Below, in pieces: positions 8,504-16,995 of a stretch of 64,000 bases of DNA. The DNA comes from an uncultured Clostridium sp. Its GTDB lineage: Bacteria; Bacillota; Clostridia; Lachnospirales; Lachnospiraceae. Location of the stretch: contig CANPMS010000003.1 of assembly GCA_947575275.1 (NCBI GenBank), forward strand, positions 57,911 through 121,910, given 5' to 3'. Every line of letters starts with the position of its first letter. Position 1 is the stretch's first letter. Under the pieces are notes generated by a model, which saw only the letters and a list, made by a program, of their open reading frames with translations, ran no database searches and was not told the origin of the DNA. Both the position numbers and the translations under genes were made by a program.

Positions 8504-8554
8504 AGAGTCCGGCTTGCCGGACTCTCGCGCCGGAGCGCGGTTGCCACAGCAACC
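8504..8554. repeat. Three tandem perfect hairpins between tkt and glcK
   Basis: Three back-to-back stem-loops, each with a four-base loop: AGAGTCCGG/CCGGACTCT at 8504-8525, CGCGC/GCGCG at 8526-8539 and GGTTGC/GCAACC at 8539-8554. A GC-rich stretch to about 8595 follows, with CCCTGAGCG and CCCCCGGAGGG. This 50-base block is much richer in GC than its surroundings and lies between the tkt terminator and the glcK promoter, outside any predicted transcript. It resembles a repetitive extragenic palindrome. No gene was seen in 8478-8627. Confidence 0.6.
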
Positions 8555-8627
8555 ATTTTCCCTGAGCGCGAAGTGAGCATCCCCCGGAGGGTTTTGCTTT
8601 ATAGGACGCAATTTCCTATTATCAAGT

Positions 8628-8663
8628 AAAAAACCGACCCAGGCAAACAGCCGAAGTCGGTCT
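8628..8663 (-). terminator. Intrinsic terminator of tkt
   Basis: On the minus strand, ACCGAC and GTCGGT arms form a hairpin followed directly by TTTTTT, starting about 10 bases after the tkt stop codon. Confidence 0.8.
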
Positions 8664-8673
8664 TACAATTCCT

Positions 8674-10662
8674 TTATAAGCTGCGCGCTACCTCTGCCAC
8701 ATGCTCCGCAGTAAATCCAAAATGCTTAAACAGTTCAGATGCCGGACCGCTGGCCCCAAAACTGCTCATAGTCACTGTTGCACCATCAAATCCAACATAC
8801 CGATCCCAGCCAAAGCTACCCAGAGCCTCCACTGCAACACGTTTGCGAACCGCTCTCGGAAGCACAGACTCTTTGTACTCTGCGCTCTGCTCCTCGAATA
8901 CATCCATAGAAGGCATAGACACTACCCGTACCTTTTTTCCTTCCTCCGCAAGAATTGCCTTAGCCTTTACAGCCAGCTCCACCTCAGACCCGGAGGCAAT
9001 CAAAATCAACTCAGGACTCCCATCACAGTCATCCAGCACATAAGCCCCTTTAAGCGCTTCTCTGCTGCTTCCTGCCATTGGCGTTAAATTCTGTCTGGAC
9101 AAAACCAGAGCCGTTGGCGTCTTCTCGGAAACCACTGCGCTGTACCATGCTGCTGCTGTCTCCACCGCATCACATGGGCGGAATACATGAAAATTCGGCA
9201 TAGAACGAAGCATTGCCATCTGTTCCACCGGCTCGTGGGTCGGACCATCCTCCCCTACTCCAATGCTGTCATGGGTAAATACGAACGTCAACGGCACTCC
9301 CATTAATGCGGACAAACGAGCCATAGGTTTTGTATAATCGCTGAACACAAAGAACGTTGCCACATACGCCTTCAGACCGCCATGGAGCATCATTCCATTC
9401 CCGATTGCTGCCATTGCCAGCTCACGAACTCCAAAGTGCATATTTCTGCCAGAACGATCTGTCTTGGAGAAATCCCCTGCACCGCTCATTGCTGTCTTAG
9501 TGGACGGCGCAAGATCCGCAGATCCACCTATCAGGTTCGGAATTTTATCCTTCAAATAGTTAATTACCTTTCCTGACAGGTTTCTCGTTGCGTCTGCCTT
9601 TTCACCCGCAGACCAGAAACTATCATCCTCCCAAAGCTCCTTTGCCAGCTCCTCATTTCTGCCAAAGTAGCAGTTCCACAGACTCTCCATTTCCGGGTAT
9701 TCCTCACAGTACGCGGTAAACATCACATTCCATGCCGCCTCAACCTCTGCCTTTTCCTGCGCCGCTCCGGAGAAATGTTCATAAACCTCCTGTGGAACAA
9801 AGAACGGCTCTTTTGATGGCCAGTTTAAATTTTCCCGAAGCGCCTCCACGTTCTCTATGCCCAGGGGTTCTCCATGAGCGCTTGCCTTGCCCTGTTTTGC
9901 TGGACATCCATAACCGATCTGTGTTTTAATCGTAATAAAAGAAGGGTGCTCCGTATCCGCCTTCGCCTCCTCAATAGCTCGTCCGATTGCCTCCAGGTTA
10001 TTGCCATCTTCCACGGTCAAAATCTGGAATCCAAACGCCTCCATACGCTTCTGCACATTTTCCGTAAATGCAATATCCGTATCACCCTCAATAGAGATTT
10101 TATTGGAATCATATAAAACAATCAGCTTACTGAGTCCCAAAGTTCCAGCCAATGAAAACGCCTCAGAGGAAATTCCTTCCATCATACAGCCGTCACCACC
10201 GAGAACATACGTATAGTGATCCACTACGGCATAATTCTCTTTGTTGAATACAGACGCCAGATGCGCCTCCGCAATCGCCATACCGACAGCCATTCCCATA
10301 CCAGCTCCCAGTGGACCGGTAGTCGCCTCTATACCCACTGTATGACCATACTCAGGATGTCCCGGAGTCCGGGAGCCAAACTGGCGGAACTGTGCTAAAT
10401 CGTCCTTTGACAAATTTCCATATCCAAACAGATGAAGCAGAGAGTATAATAGCGCGGAGCCATGCCCTCCCGACAAAATAAATCGATCCCGGTTTGCCCA
10501 ATCCGGATCCGCCGGATTGTGGTTCATATGATTCATCCAAAGCTCATACGCTGTGGCTGCACATCCTAACGGAAGCCCCGGATGACCAGAATTGGCTTTC
10601 TGAATAGCATCTGCGGACAATACACGAATTGCATTAACTGACATGTTACTAATCGTATTCAT
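8674..10662 (-). CDS. tkt: Transketolase
   Basis: A 662-residue, full-length transketolase, the thiamine diphosphate enzyme that moves two-carbon ketol units in the pentose phosphate pathway. Motifs in order are SGHPGLPLGCA, ILSGGHGSALLYSLLH, GPLGAGMGMAVGMA, the TPP motif GDGCMMEG, the catalytic histidine in FTHDSIGVGEDGPTHEP, and the C-terminal domain with ASGSEVELAVKA. The ATG at 10662 follows AGGAGGAG. A separate extended -10 promoter lies just upstream and a strong terminator follows, so it is a single-gene unit. In an anaerobe it would supply pentose and erythrose phosphates in the absence of the oxidative branch. Confidence 0.97.
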   Translation of the reverse strand: MNTISNMSVNAIRVLSADAIQKANSGHPGLPLGCAATAYELWMNHMNHNPADPDWANRDRFILSGGHGSALLYSLLHLFGYGNLSKDDLAQFRQFGSRTPGHPEYGHTVGIEATTGPLGAGMGMAVGMAIAEAHLASVFNKENYAVVDHYTYVLGGDGCMMEGISSEAFSLAGTLGLSKLIVLYDSNKISIEGDTDIAFTENVQKRMEAFGFQILTVEDGNNLEAIGRAIEEAKADTEHPSFITIKTQIGYGCPAKQGKASAHGEPLGIENVEALRENLNWPSKEPFFVPQEVYEHFSGAAQEKAEVEAAWNVMFTAYCEEYPEMESLWNCYFGRNEELAKELWEDDSFWSAGEKADATRNLSGKVINYLKDKIPNLIGGSADLAPSTKTAMSGAGDFSKTDRSGRNMHFGVRELAMAAIGNGMMLHGGLKAYVATFFVFSDYTKPMARLSALMGVPLTFVFTHDSIGVGEDGPTHEPVEQMAMLRSMPNFHVFRPCDAVETAAAWYSAVVSEKTPTALVLSRQNLTPMAGSSREALKGAYVLDDCDGSPELILIASGSEVELAVKAKAILAEEGKKVRVVSMPSMDVFEEQSAEYKESVLPRAVRKRVAVEALGSFGWDRYVGFDGATVTMSSFGASGPASELFKHFGFTAEHVAEVARSL

Positions 10663-10700
10663 TGTTACGTCTCCTCCTGTGTTTTGTGGTGTGTAATATG

Positions 10701-10709
10701 ATTATAGCA
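10701..10709 (-). promoter_or_regulatory. Extended -10 promoter of tkt
   Basis: TGC-TATAAT on the minus strand, about 40 bases before the tkt start, in the short gap after the upstream gene. The -35 region (TTGCGC at slightly short spacing) is weak. Confidence 0.5.
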
Positions 10710-10718
10710 TATCCACTC

Positions 10719-11990
10719 TCAGCGCAACTTAATCTCCCGCATTTGCTGTGGACCCGTCACCACAAGAGTGTTTGGAAACCTCCCTCTTCGAATCTGAGAA
10801 ACAGCAAAATCAAAGGTTGTGTACAATTTCTCCGTACCTGCTGTGTTAAATATCCTACATGAATCTTCATTATACAAAATAATCCAGTCACCGTCAATAT
10901 CAGCTTCTGTATACTCATAATTAAATTCCTTGCTGAGTACATGCGTTCCGTCCTTTTTATAAACTTCCATCCGATTGGCAAACTCACCCATCATGTTCTT
11001 CACAATCACCGCCGCATACTCTTTGGAATAGAACACACTCTGGACTTCCTCCTCCATGGGTATCTGACTGATAACCTCCGGGGAAGCCAAATTCTTTGAA
11101 GAAAAGAAAACCGGTCCTGCACCAGAAAATGCACAGGAAAACGGCTCGTCCATATAGGCCACACAAGGCACTATTGTGCCGGTAAATTCCTTATCAAATC
11201 CACCCACAAGCCGATTCGCTACATTCTTTCCCACCTCAGAGAAATCGTAAAATACCACACGATTTTTAATCTCACCGGCATAGATATAGATATAGGAGCA
11301 CATAAGCCGTGTTCCGTCATTGGACAATGCAATATCCAGCGGATAGCCGTCGCCTTCCATCTTTGTCTTTATTGCGATATCAAGAGGACTTCCATCTTTC
11401 TTAAAAAAGGTAATGTAGCTGGAGGTGGCATCCTCCAGAACCGCCGTTACAATCCCTGTGCCTGTCACCGCAATCTTTCTTATGGGAAGGGCTGTCGTCA
11501 CCTGTCCCTGACTGCCATCCAGGTTATATATGTAAATACGGTTTCCGTGACTGTCTCCAATCGCGGCATAATCTCCCTGTACAGACACAATAGGAGTTTT
11601 CATCTCATAGCTCTCAGTCCAAACATTTTTCCCTTTATTATCCATATAGGAAGCGCCGTCCTTGGTATACTTGAGCACATTGGTGCCGAAAGGCTCATAT
11701 CCCACCAGACTTCCTTCATTTATATCCAGAGTCCACACTGTCTCATAGCTGGAGTAACGGTAATTTCGCTGGGTGTAATGCCAGAATCCACTTCCCACCC
11801 CCACGGCTAACACCAGAATCAAACACGCAAGCATCCCCCGGCGTCCTATCTTCTGGCGAACACTGCTCAGAGCTTTCTCTCTGTCCTGACCGTTTGATCC
11901 CGGATGAGATGATTGAGAAGCAGAGCTGACAATTTGTCTGCGAAGCCGCCTTTTTTTGCTTTCCCTGCTCATTGAATTCAACTCACTCAT
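10719..11990 (-). CDS. DUF5711-like membrane-anchored propeller protein
   Basis: A 423-residue protein with a basic cytoplasmic N-terminus (residues 1-50, KKRRLRRQ), one membrane segment at about 52-70 and a long outer domain of repeated beta-strand blocks, for example SSYITFFKKDGSPLDIAI and NRVVFYDFSEVGK. The layout fits DUF5711, a WD40-like family common in Lachnospiraceae and without known function. No signal-peptidase site is seen, so it should stay anchored with the repeats outside. Its own promoter lies upstream. The neighbour is another single-pass envelope protein with LysM, and a shared role at the cell wall is an inference. The start is the ATG at 11990 after GGAGATACGG. Confidence 0.7.
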   Translation of the reverse strand: MSELNSMSRESKKRRLRRQIVSSASQSSHPGSNGQDREKALSSVRQKIGRRGMLACLILVLAVGVGSGFWHYTQRNYRYSSYETVWTLDINEGSLVGYEPFGTNVLKYTKDGASYMDNKGKNVWTESYEMKTPIVSVQGDYAAIGDSHGNRIYIYNLDGSQGQVTTALPIRKIAVTGTGIVTAVLEDATSSYITFFKKDGSPLDIAIKTKMEGDGYPLDIALSNDGTRLMCSYIYIYAGEIKNRVVFYDFSEVGKNVANRLVGGFDKEFTGTIVPCVAYMDEPFSCAFSGAGPVFFSSKNLASPEVISQIPMEEEVQSVFYSKEYAAVIVKNMMGEFANRMEVYKKDGTHVLSKEFNYEYTEADIDGDWIILYNEDSCRIFNTAGTEKLYTTFDFAVSQIRRGRFPNTLVVTGPQQMREIKLR

Positions 11991-12025
11991 GTCCGTATCT
12001 CCTTCGTATACCTGTACTATGATTT

Positions 12026-12054
12026 AGTATACATCATGTTCACAGAATGGTCAA
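12026..12054 (-). promoter_or_regulatory. Promoter of the DUF5711-like gene
   Basis: TTGACC, 17 bases, TATACT. The predicted start is about 30 bases before the gene at 11990. Confidence 0.75.
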
Positions 12055-12068
12055 AACATTTATCACTG

Positions 12069-13328
12069 TTATGATGATGGGAGATAAAGCTCTTGTCCCG
12101 TAGCAATGCGATTTTCATCATCCAGACGGTTCCATTCACAAATTTGTGCAAGCGGTGCCATGCTGTGATAACGCTCCATACAAATTCCGTACAAGGTCTC
12201 TCCACTCTGAACTACATGTAAAACTGCATCTGCCGGAACCTGAACCGGCTCTGCCTGTTCCTCCGGCTGCTCATCACTCTGCGCTCCGAAGTTTCCGCCC
12301 TGCACCCCGGACTGCCCAATCGCATTTCCGCTCTGACCCCCATTCTGGATTTCAGAACTGATGACCTGACTCTCTAAGCTGCCGCTCTCCGCGATTTCTA
12401 CGCTGCTCCCCGTCTCAATCACAATCTCAGGCTGCTGAGGCACAGGATAAACCTCCCCAGGTATCTGTTCCACCAAAAGCTCGTCCGACTCCTTTGTTCC
12501 ACTCTTTCCTTTTGTCAAAGCCTGAGACCAGTTCTTCACAGCAGTCCCCTCTGGAATCACAGAGGCAATAACCGATTCCATCGCTCTCATCTTCTGATAG
12601 TTATTGAACATCGCAACTCCGCCGGCAAGTACCATGACTGCCAGCATACCACAAACGGTTCCAAGAATACTGACCGTGGAGCGGGTTTTGTTCGCCTCTA
12701 CCTTCTTATCCTCAAGGCGCTGGCGGAAATCTCGTATTACAACGTCCCGCGTTCCACTTTCCACTCGCCTTGCATCCTTGCGTGACACCATGTAATCCTG
12801 CATCATCTGATTCCGCTCATAGTACACACAATATCCGCGCAGCCTGTAAAACCCATCCTCCGACGCAGTGTAGATTGCCTCCTCGCCCTCGAGCCCGCTG
12901 TTCAAGTACATAAGCTGGTTCTTTGCTGAAAAATACTGTCCGTGCTGCCTCCAGTAATTGAGGGGACTTAAATTGGAACCCGGCGCGCCGCAGAGAAACC
13001 AGCCAATCACACTCCGCCGCGGAAACATCTGCTCCATCACCTGGTAAGCTTTCTTCCATGCACTCTCTGTGAACTCTGCCCGCTCCCCGTCCGCAGCCAC
13101 ATCCTCCATCTCCATGGCTCCATCTACAAACAAATATGGTATCCCCTCCTGGCTGCGGATCTCTCCCAGCAAAAGCCCAACCTTCAGGTCTTGTCCACCA
13201 GTCGGATATAAACGTTTCAGATATGTATTAACATAATCCTCAACATAAAGCTTCACAATCTGATCCCGCTCCCCAATCTGCCGTATATTCTTTGGCAGCT
13301 TCGGATAAGGATTATAAAGTTCTCCCAT
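12069..13328 (-). CDS. Membrane protein with inactive MPN-like N-terminus and C-terminal LysM
   Basis: A 419-residue protein with three parts. Residues 24-175 read like an MPN domain, the fold of JAMM peptidases and of Rpn8/eIF3f scaffolds: KVGLLLGEIRSQ, a central FTESAWKKAYQVMEQMFP helix, VIGWFLCGAPGSNLSPLNYW and GYCVYYERNQ. The JAMM histidines are absent where HxH would stand (CGAPGS), so it should be catalytically dead. A basic stretch and one membrane segment follow (about 219-240), then a Ser/Gly/Gln-rich linker and a LysM domain at about 372-417 (VQSGETLYGICMERY). LysM binds peptidoglycan, so the C-terminus is outside and the MPN part is cytoplasmic. I infer a scaffold that ties cytoplasmic partners to the wall. 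The MPN call is from pattern alone. Confidence 0.65.
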   Translation of the reverse strand: MGELYNPYPKLPKNIRQIGERDQIVKLYVEDYVNTYLKRLYPTGGQDLKVGLLLGEIRSQEGIPYLFVDGAMEMEDVAADGERAEFTESAWKKAYQVMEQMFPRRSVIGWFLCGAPGSNLSPLNYWRQHGQYFSAKNQLMYLNSGLEGEEAIYTASEDGFYRLRGYCVYYERNQMMQDYMVSRKDARRVESGTRDVVIRDFRQRLEDKKVEANKTRSTVSILGTVCGMLAVMVLAGGVAMFNNYQKMRAMESVIASVIPEGTAVKNWSQALTKGKSGTKESDELLVEQIPGEVYPVPQQPEIVIETGSSVEIAESGSLESQVISSEIQNGGQSGNAIGQSGVQGGNFGAQSDEQPEEQAEPVQVPADAVLHVVQSGETLYGICMERYHSMAPLAQICEWNRLDDENRIATGQELYLPSS

Positions 13329-13344
13329 GTTCTCACCCCGCTAC

Positions 13345-13370
13345 TGATTTTTCTGGTATCTGAAAAATCA
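13345..13370 (-). promoter_or_regulatory. Inverted repeat in the leader of the MPN/LysM gene
   Basis: A perfect nine-base inverted repeat, TGATTTTTC and GAAAAATCA, with an eight-base spacer, 17 bases before the ATG. It overlaps the proposed -10 and could be an operator or an RNA hairpin. Confidence 0.45.
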
Positions 13371-13399
13371 TATCACGGTATGAGTGTTTATTTTGTCAA
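13370..13399 (-). promoter_or_regulatory. Candidate promoter of the MPN/LysM gene
   Basis: TTGACA, 18 bases, TGATAT. The -35 overlaps the stop codon of yyaC. The -10 is imperfect. Confidence 0.4.
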
Positions 13400-13995
13400 A
13401 CCACGGCAGCACATTCCAAAAATTGTTCGACAAGAAATATACTTTCACAGATATAATCTGCCATACGCATAACAATAGACAGCCTCACACTCTGCAGCAT
13501 CAGAGGATCATAACTGCCGTACCCTCCAACAATCCCTGTGATAAAAATATCTCCCACTGCCTGCAGCTCTTTGCACACCCCGAGTCCCGGACGCAGCGCC
13601 CCCCTTCCCAGGGTGATACATCCCACATGCTCTGCGCTTCCCACCGAAGCATCCACGGCCACAATCACATGGTTTGGAAACTTAAAACGCACCATGTCCA
13701 TGGACTGCTCCAGATTCATAGCATGTACCGGACGCTCCAGAGTCCCTACAATCTCCATCCGGCGCACGCCCTGTCCTTTTAACTTATACCCAATCAGCGG
13801 CCCCAGACTGTCGCCCGTAGAACGATCCGTTCCGATACATAAAAACACTACGCCCTCACGGTTCTGCTCCACCATAATTTCTCCAATCATGCAGTGCAGC
13901 CTATGAGCGCATTCCTCTATGTGCTGTGCCTGTCGTGAATCAAAATAATAAATTTCCCGCTCCGCAGCGCGCGGTCTTCCCCATTTCGTCCTCAT
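13396..13995 (-). CDS. yyaC: YyaC-family sporulation protein (putative spore protease fold)
   Basis: A 199-residue YyaC/DUF1256 protein. The family resembles the GPR and hydrogenase-maturation protease fold and is restricted to spore formers; its substrate is not established. Visible motifs are CIGTDRSTGDSLGPLIGYKL, GTLERPVHAMNL, VAVDASVGSAEHVG and GIVGGYGSYDPLMLQS. All are in their usual order and the length is typical, allowing about 30 extra N-terminal residues. The ATG at 13995 follows GGCGGGATGG. It supports assignment of the organism to endospore-forming Clostridia. No sporulation-sigma promoter could be assigned with confidence. Confidence 0.9.
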   Translation of the reverse strand: MRTKWGRPRAAEREIYYFDSRQAQHIEECAHRLHCMIGEIMVEQNREGVVFLCIGTDRSTGDSLGPLIGYKLKGQGVRRMEIVGTLERPVHAMNLEQSMDMVRFKFPNHVIVAVDASVGSAEHVGCITLGRGALRPGLGVCKELQAVGDIFITGIVGGYGSYDPLMLQSVRLSIVMRMADYICESIFLVEQFLECAAVV

Positions 13996-14067
13996 ACCAT
14001 CCCGCCTGTACCTCTTTTTGTTAATCCTATTATAAGCACGGGATTGCAGAAATATACTTGCTGTTTT

Positions 14068-14167
14068 TCAGCTTTCCTTCTGATATGCCTCTATGGTCTC
14101 ACTGATATTGGACGCACGACCGCTCTGTACGCACTTTTTTCAGATGCTCCCGCACTGTCTGCGCCAT
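14068..14167 (-). pseudogene. Possible frameshifted small gene
   Basis: An ATG at 14167 preceded by AAAGGAGGAG opens a short helical frame (MAQTVREHLKKVRTERS) that stops after 22 codons. In the next frame the sequence continues SNISETIEAYQKES to a stop at 14068. One missing or extra base near 14115 would join them into a protein of about 33 residues. The strong ribosome site argues that something was translated here. It may also be chance. The rest of 13996-14187 shows no gene. Confidence 0.3.
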
Positions 14168-14187
14168 GACTGCTCCTCCTTTATCAT

Positions 14188-14228
14188 ACAAAAACCAGGA
14201 TGCACTCTTTTTCAGTGCACCCTGGTTC
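14188..14228 (-). terminator. Intrinsic terminator of the bcd-etfBA-hbd-crt operon
   Basis: On the minus strand, AACCAGGGTGCACT pairs almost perfectly with AGTGCATCCTGGTT, followed by TTTTTG, about 28 bases beyond the crt stop. Confidence 0.9.
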
Positions 14229-14255
14229 CATGGTCTTAAGTATTTTCCGTTAAGC

Positions 14256-15035
14256 TTACTTGTTATGGAAAACTTCTATCTTCTCCTTGTTGACAAAAGC
14301 AGTCATCGCCATCTTCTGATCTTCTGTTGAAAAGCACTCTGAAAACTCTTTTACTTCAATGGCAATACCACCATTCATATCTGTCTGCAGACCGTCATTG
14401 ATAGCCTTCTTCGAATATGCTACTGCAATCGGAGCGTTTGCTGCAATACGCTGTGCCAGCTTCATGGTCTCCTCCATCAAAGCTTCCGGCTCCACTACTT
14501 TGTTTACCAATCCTATGGACAATGCCTCCTCTGCTTTTACCTGGCGGCAGGTGTAAATTAACTCCTTTGCCATTCCGGCTCCTACCAGACGTGGCAGACG
14601 CTGGGTTCCGCCAAATCCAGGGGTAATTCCAAGACCTGTCTCAGGCTGGGCAAACCGGGCATTACTGGAAGCAATCCGAATATCACAGGCCATAGATAAT
14701 TCACATCCGCCACCCAGAGCAAAACCATTTACAGCGGCAATAACCGGACATCTGAAATTTTCAATGCGGGAGAATACATCGTTTCCAAAGCGACCGTAAG
14801 CGGCAGCCTCCTCCACATTCTTATCCTTCATCTCTGCAATGTCTGCCCCAGCTACAAAACTCTTTTCACCGGCGCCGGTAATGATTACTGCATATACGCT
14901 CTCTGTCTTCTCTACCTCATCCAGCACGCCGTTCAAATCAGACAATACCTCAGTGCTTAAGGCATTCAGCACATTAGGGCGGTTAATTGTAATTGTCGCA
15001 ACATGACCACTGATTTCTAATAATACCGTACTCAT
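14256..15035 (-). CDS. crt: Crotonase (3-hydroxybutyryl-CoA dehydratase)
   Basis: A 259-residue enoyl-CoA hydratase that interconverts 3-hydroxybutyryl-CoA and crotonyl-CoA. Crotonase features are TINRPNVLNALS, the oxyanion-hole stretch SFVAGADIAEMK, AAVNGFALGGGCELSMACD, and the catalytic glutamates in ETGLGITPGFGGTQRLPRL. It is the last gene of the five-gene butyryl-CoA operon, 45 bases after hbd, and ends before a strong terminator. The genomic context gives the C4 specificity; sequence alone would say short-chain enoyl-CoA hydratase. The start at 15035 has AAAGGTGGAATG upstream. Confidence 0.93.
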   Translation of the reverse strand: MSTVLLEISGHVATITINRPNVLNALSTEVLSDLNGVLDEVEKTESVYAVIITGAGEKSFVAGADIAEMKDKNVEEAAAYGRFGNDVFSRIENFRCPVIAAVNGFALGGGCELSMACDIRIASSNARFAQPETGLGITPGFGGTQRLPRLVGAGMAKELIYTCRQVKAEEALSIGLVNKVVEPEALMEETMKLAQRIAANAPIAVAYSKKAINDGLQTDMNGGIAIEVKEFSECFSTEDQKMAMTAFVNKEKIEVFHNK

Positions 15036-15080
15036 ATCATTCCACCTTTCTAATCCGGATGATTCACTTAAGAATCTTCC

Positions 15081-15920
15081 TTATTTGGAGTAATCGTAGA
15101 ATCCTTTACCGGTTTTCTGTCCCAGCAGTCCGCCGCGTACCATCTTGCGAATCAGCGTGCAGCAACGATATTTTGTATCACCGGTTTCATGATACAGTAC
15201 ATCCATAATTGCCTCCACAATATCCAGACCGACTAAATCGCCCAAAGCCAGCGGCCCCATAGGATGATTTGCGCCCAGCTTCATTGCGGTGTCAATGTCT
15301 TCCACAGAAGCAATGCCCTCCTGCAGGATAAACGCAGCTTCATTAATCATAGGAATCAAAATACGATTTACTACAAATCCCGGACCCTCAGCTACTTCTA
15401 CCGGAGTTTTACCTAAGGACTTGGACATCTCCAGAATGCTGTCTTTTACTTCCGGCGGAGTATTAAGTCCGGAAATAACCTCGACCAGCTTCATACGGTC
15501 AGCCGGATTAAAGAAGTGCATTCCAATAACCGGGTGGGTAATTCCCTTTGCAATCTCTGTAACAGACAGAGACGAGGTATTTGTTGCAAAAATTGTTTCC
15601 TTCTTACAAATCTCATCAAGCTTTGTGAACAGTTCTTTCTTTACATCCATAATTTCAAGAACAGCCTCAACAACTAAATCAGCATCTGCCAGATCCTTGT
15701 ACTCCCCGGCTTTCATATTTGCCTTCACTGCCTGCGCTGCCTCTGCGGTCATTTTTTCACGGCTTACCAGTTTATCCAGCTTTGCTGCAATTTTATCAAT
15801 TCCGGCCTGTGCCCACTCCAGCTTTATATCGCACACCGTAACTTCACAACCATTTGAGGCAAACGCATTTACAATGCCCTGTCCCATGGTGCCAGCACCA
15901 ATAACACCAACCTTCTTCAT
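15081..15920 (-). CDS. hbd: 3-Hydroxybutyryl-CoA dehydrogenase
   Basis: A 279-residue dehydrogenase that reduces acetoacetyl-CoA to 3-hydroxybutyryl-CoA with NAD(P)H. The N-terminal Rossmann motif is [13 protein letters not shown]. The catalytic pair is in [16 protein letters not shown], and the second domain has [18 protein letters not shown] and [18 protein letters not shown]. Length and motifs match clostridial Hbd closely. It lies between etfA and crt in the operon, with 38 and 45 bases to its neighbours. The start ATG is clear. Confidence 0.96.
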   Translation of the reverse strand: MKKVGVIGAGTMGQGIVNAFASNGCEVTVCDIKLEWAQAGIDKIAAKLDKLVSREKMTAEAAQAVKANMKAGEYKDLADADLVVEAVLEIMDVKKELFTKLDEICKKETIFATNTSSLSVTEIAKGITHPVIGMHFFNPADRMKLVEVISGLNTPPEVKDSILEMSKSLGKTPVEVAEGPGFVVNRILIPMINEAAFILQEGIASVEDIDTAMKLGANHPMGPLALGDLVGLDIVEAIMDVLYHETGDTKYRCCTLIRKMVRGGLLGQKTGKGFYDYSK

Positions 15921-15958
15921 ATTAACTATTCTCCTTCACCCATAAATTAATATATGAT

Positions 15959-16981
15959 TTAATTTGCCTTCTCCTTAATAATCGCTTCTTTCAGTAACGG
16001 GAGTACTTCCTTCACATCACCAACAAATCCCATGTTAGCAATCTTAAAAATCTCCGCCTGAGGATCACGATTAATAGCAATAATCATATCGGACTTTTCC
16101 ATGCCGGCCACATGCTGGCATGCTCCCGAGATTCCGCACGCTATGTACAGAGACGGACGGACAGTCTTACCGGTCTGCCCTACCTGAATCGCTCTATCTG
16201 CATACCCATCATCTACAACAGCACGGGAAACAGCCATCTCTCCCCCCAGCTCTGCGGCAACCTCTCCTACCAGTTCAAGGCAGTCTTCTGCTCCACGGCC
16301 TGCTGCAACAAGAATATTAGCCTTGGTAATATCCACGCCCTCTACTGCCTTCTCAATCACTTCCTTTATTACAACCTGCTGAACAGTGTCCTTGAAGGTG
16401 GGGGTAAACTCAATTATCTCTCCAGTCCGGGATGAGTCCGGAGCATCCATAGAAAATACATTGGGACGAATGGTAGCCATCTGAGGACGGGTATCCGGGC
16501 AAACAATCGTTCCAAACAGATTTCCGCCAAACGTAGGTCTGGTAACCAACAGAAGAGCCTCATCCGCTTTCTGAGGATCGATCTCAATCTTTGTTGCATC
16601 AGCAGTCAGACCAGCTTCAATGCGGGCGGCCACACGAGGCGCCAAGTCACGCCCCAATACGGTCGCACCCACTAAAAGAGAAGATGGTTTATATGCTTCA
16701 ATCACCTGAGTAAGGGCATCTGTATAGAACTGAGTAGAATAATCTTTCAACAGCGGCTCATCTACTACCAGCACTTTATCAGCGCCGTGAGCAATCAAAT
16801 CCTGTGCTTTATCCTTAATTCCATCCCCCAGCAGGATTGCCACTACCTGAAAGTTCATCTGAGGAATGGATGCAACCAGCTTGCGTGCCTCTGAAAGCAA
16901 CTCATATCCCACATCTGCAATCACGCCATTCTTCTGCTCAATGAAAACATGTATATCTCTGTATTCTTCAAATTTAGCCAT
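15959..16981 (-). CDS. etfA: Electron transfer flavoprotein subunit alpha
   Basis: A 340-residue EtfA. With EtfB and Bcd it forms the bifurcating complex that couples crotonyl-CoA reduction to ferredoxin reduction by NADH in clostridia. The N-terminal domain I ends near residue 200. The FAD-binding domain II shows AAGRGAEDCLELVGE, SRAVVDDGYADRAIQVGQTG, PSLYIACGISGACQHVAGM and IAINRDPQAEIF. It follows etfB by 14 bases. The same domain II occurs again, fused to an acyl-CoA dehydrogenase, in the gene at 20497. Confidence 0.96.
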   Translation of the reverse strand: MAKFEEYRDIHVFIEQKNGVIADVGYELLSEARKLVASIPQMNFQVVAILLGDGIKDKAQDLIAHGADKVLVVDEPLLKDYSTQFYTDALTQVIEAYKPSSLLVGATVLGRDLAPRVAARIEAGLTADATKIEIDPQKADEALLLVTRPTFGGNLFGTIVCPDTRPQMATIRPNVFSMDAPDSSRTGEIIEFTPTFKDTVQQVVIKEVIEKAVEGVDITKANILVAAGRGAEDCLELVGEVAAELGGEMAVSRAVVDDGYADRAIQVGQTGKTVRPSLYIACGISGACQHVAGMEKSDMIIAINRDPQAEIFKIANMGFVGDVKEVLPLLKEAIIKEKAN

Positions 16982-16995
16982 CTTGCTTCACCCTC

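Noticed and set aside
15289..15945. Long plus-strand open frame of 218 codons opposite hbd
   Set aside because: It is antisense to the well-matched hbd gene; its residues mirror the hbd codons and it has no family match or ribosome site.
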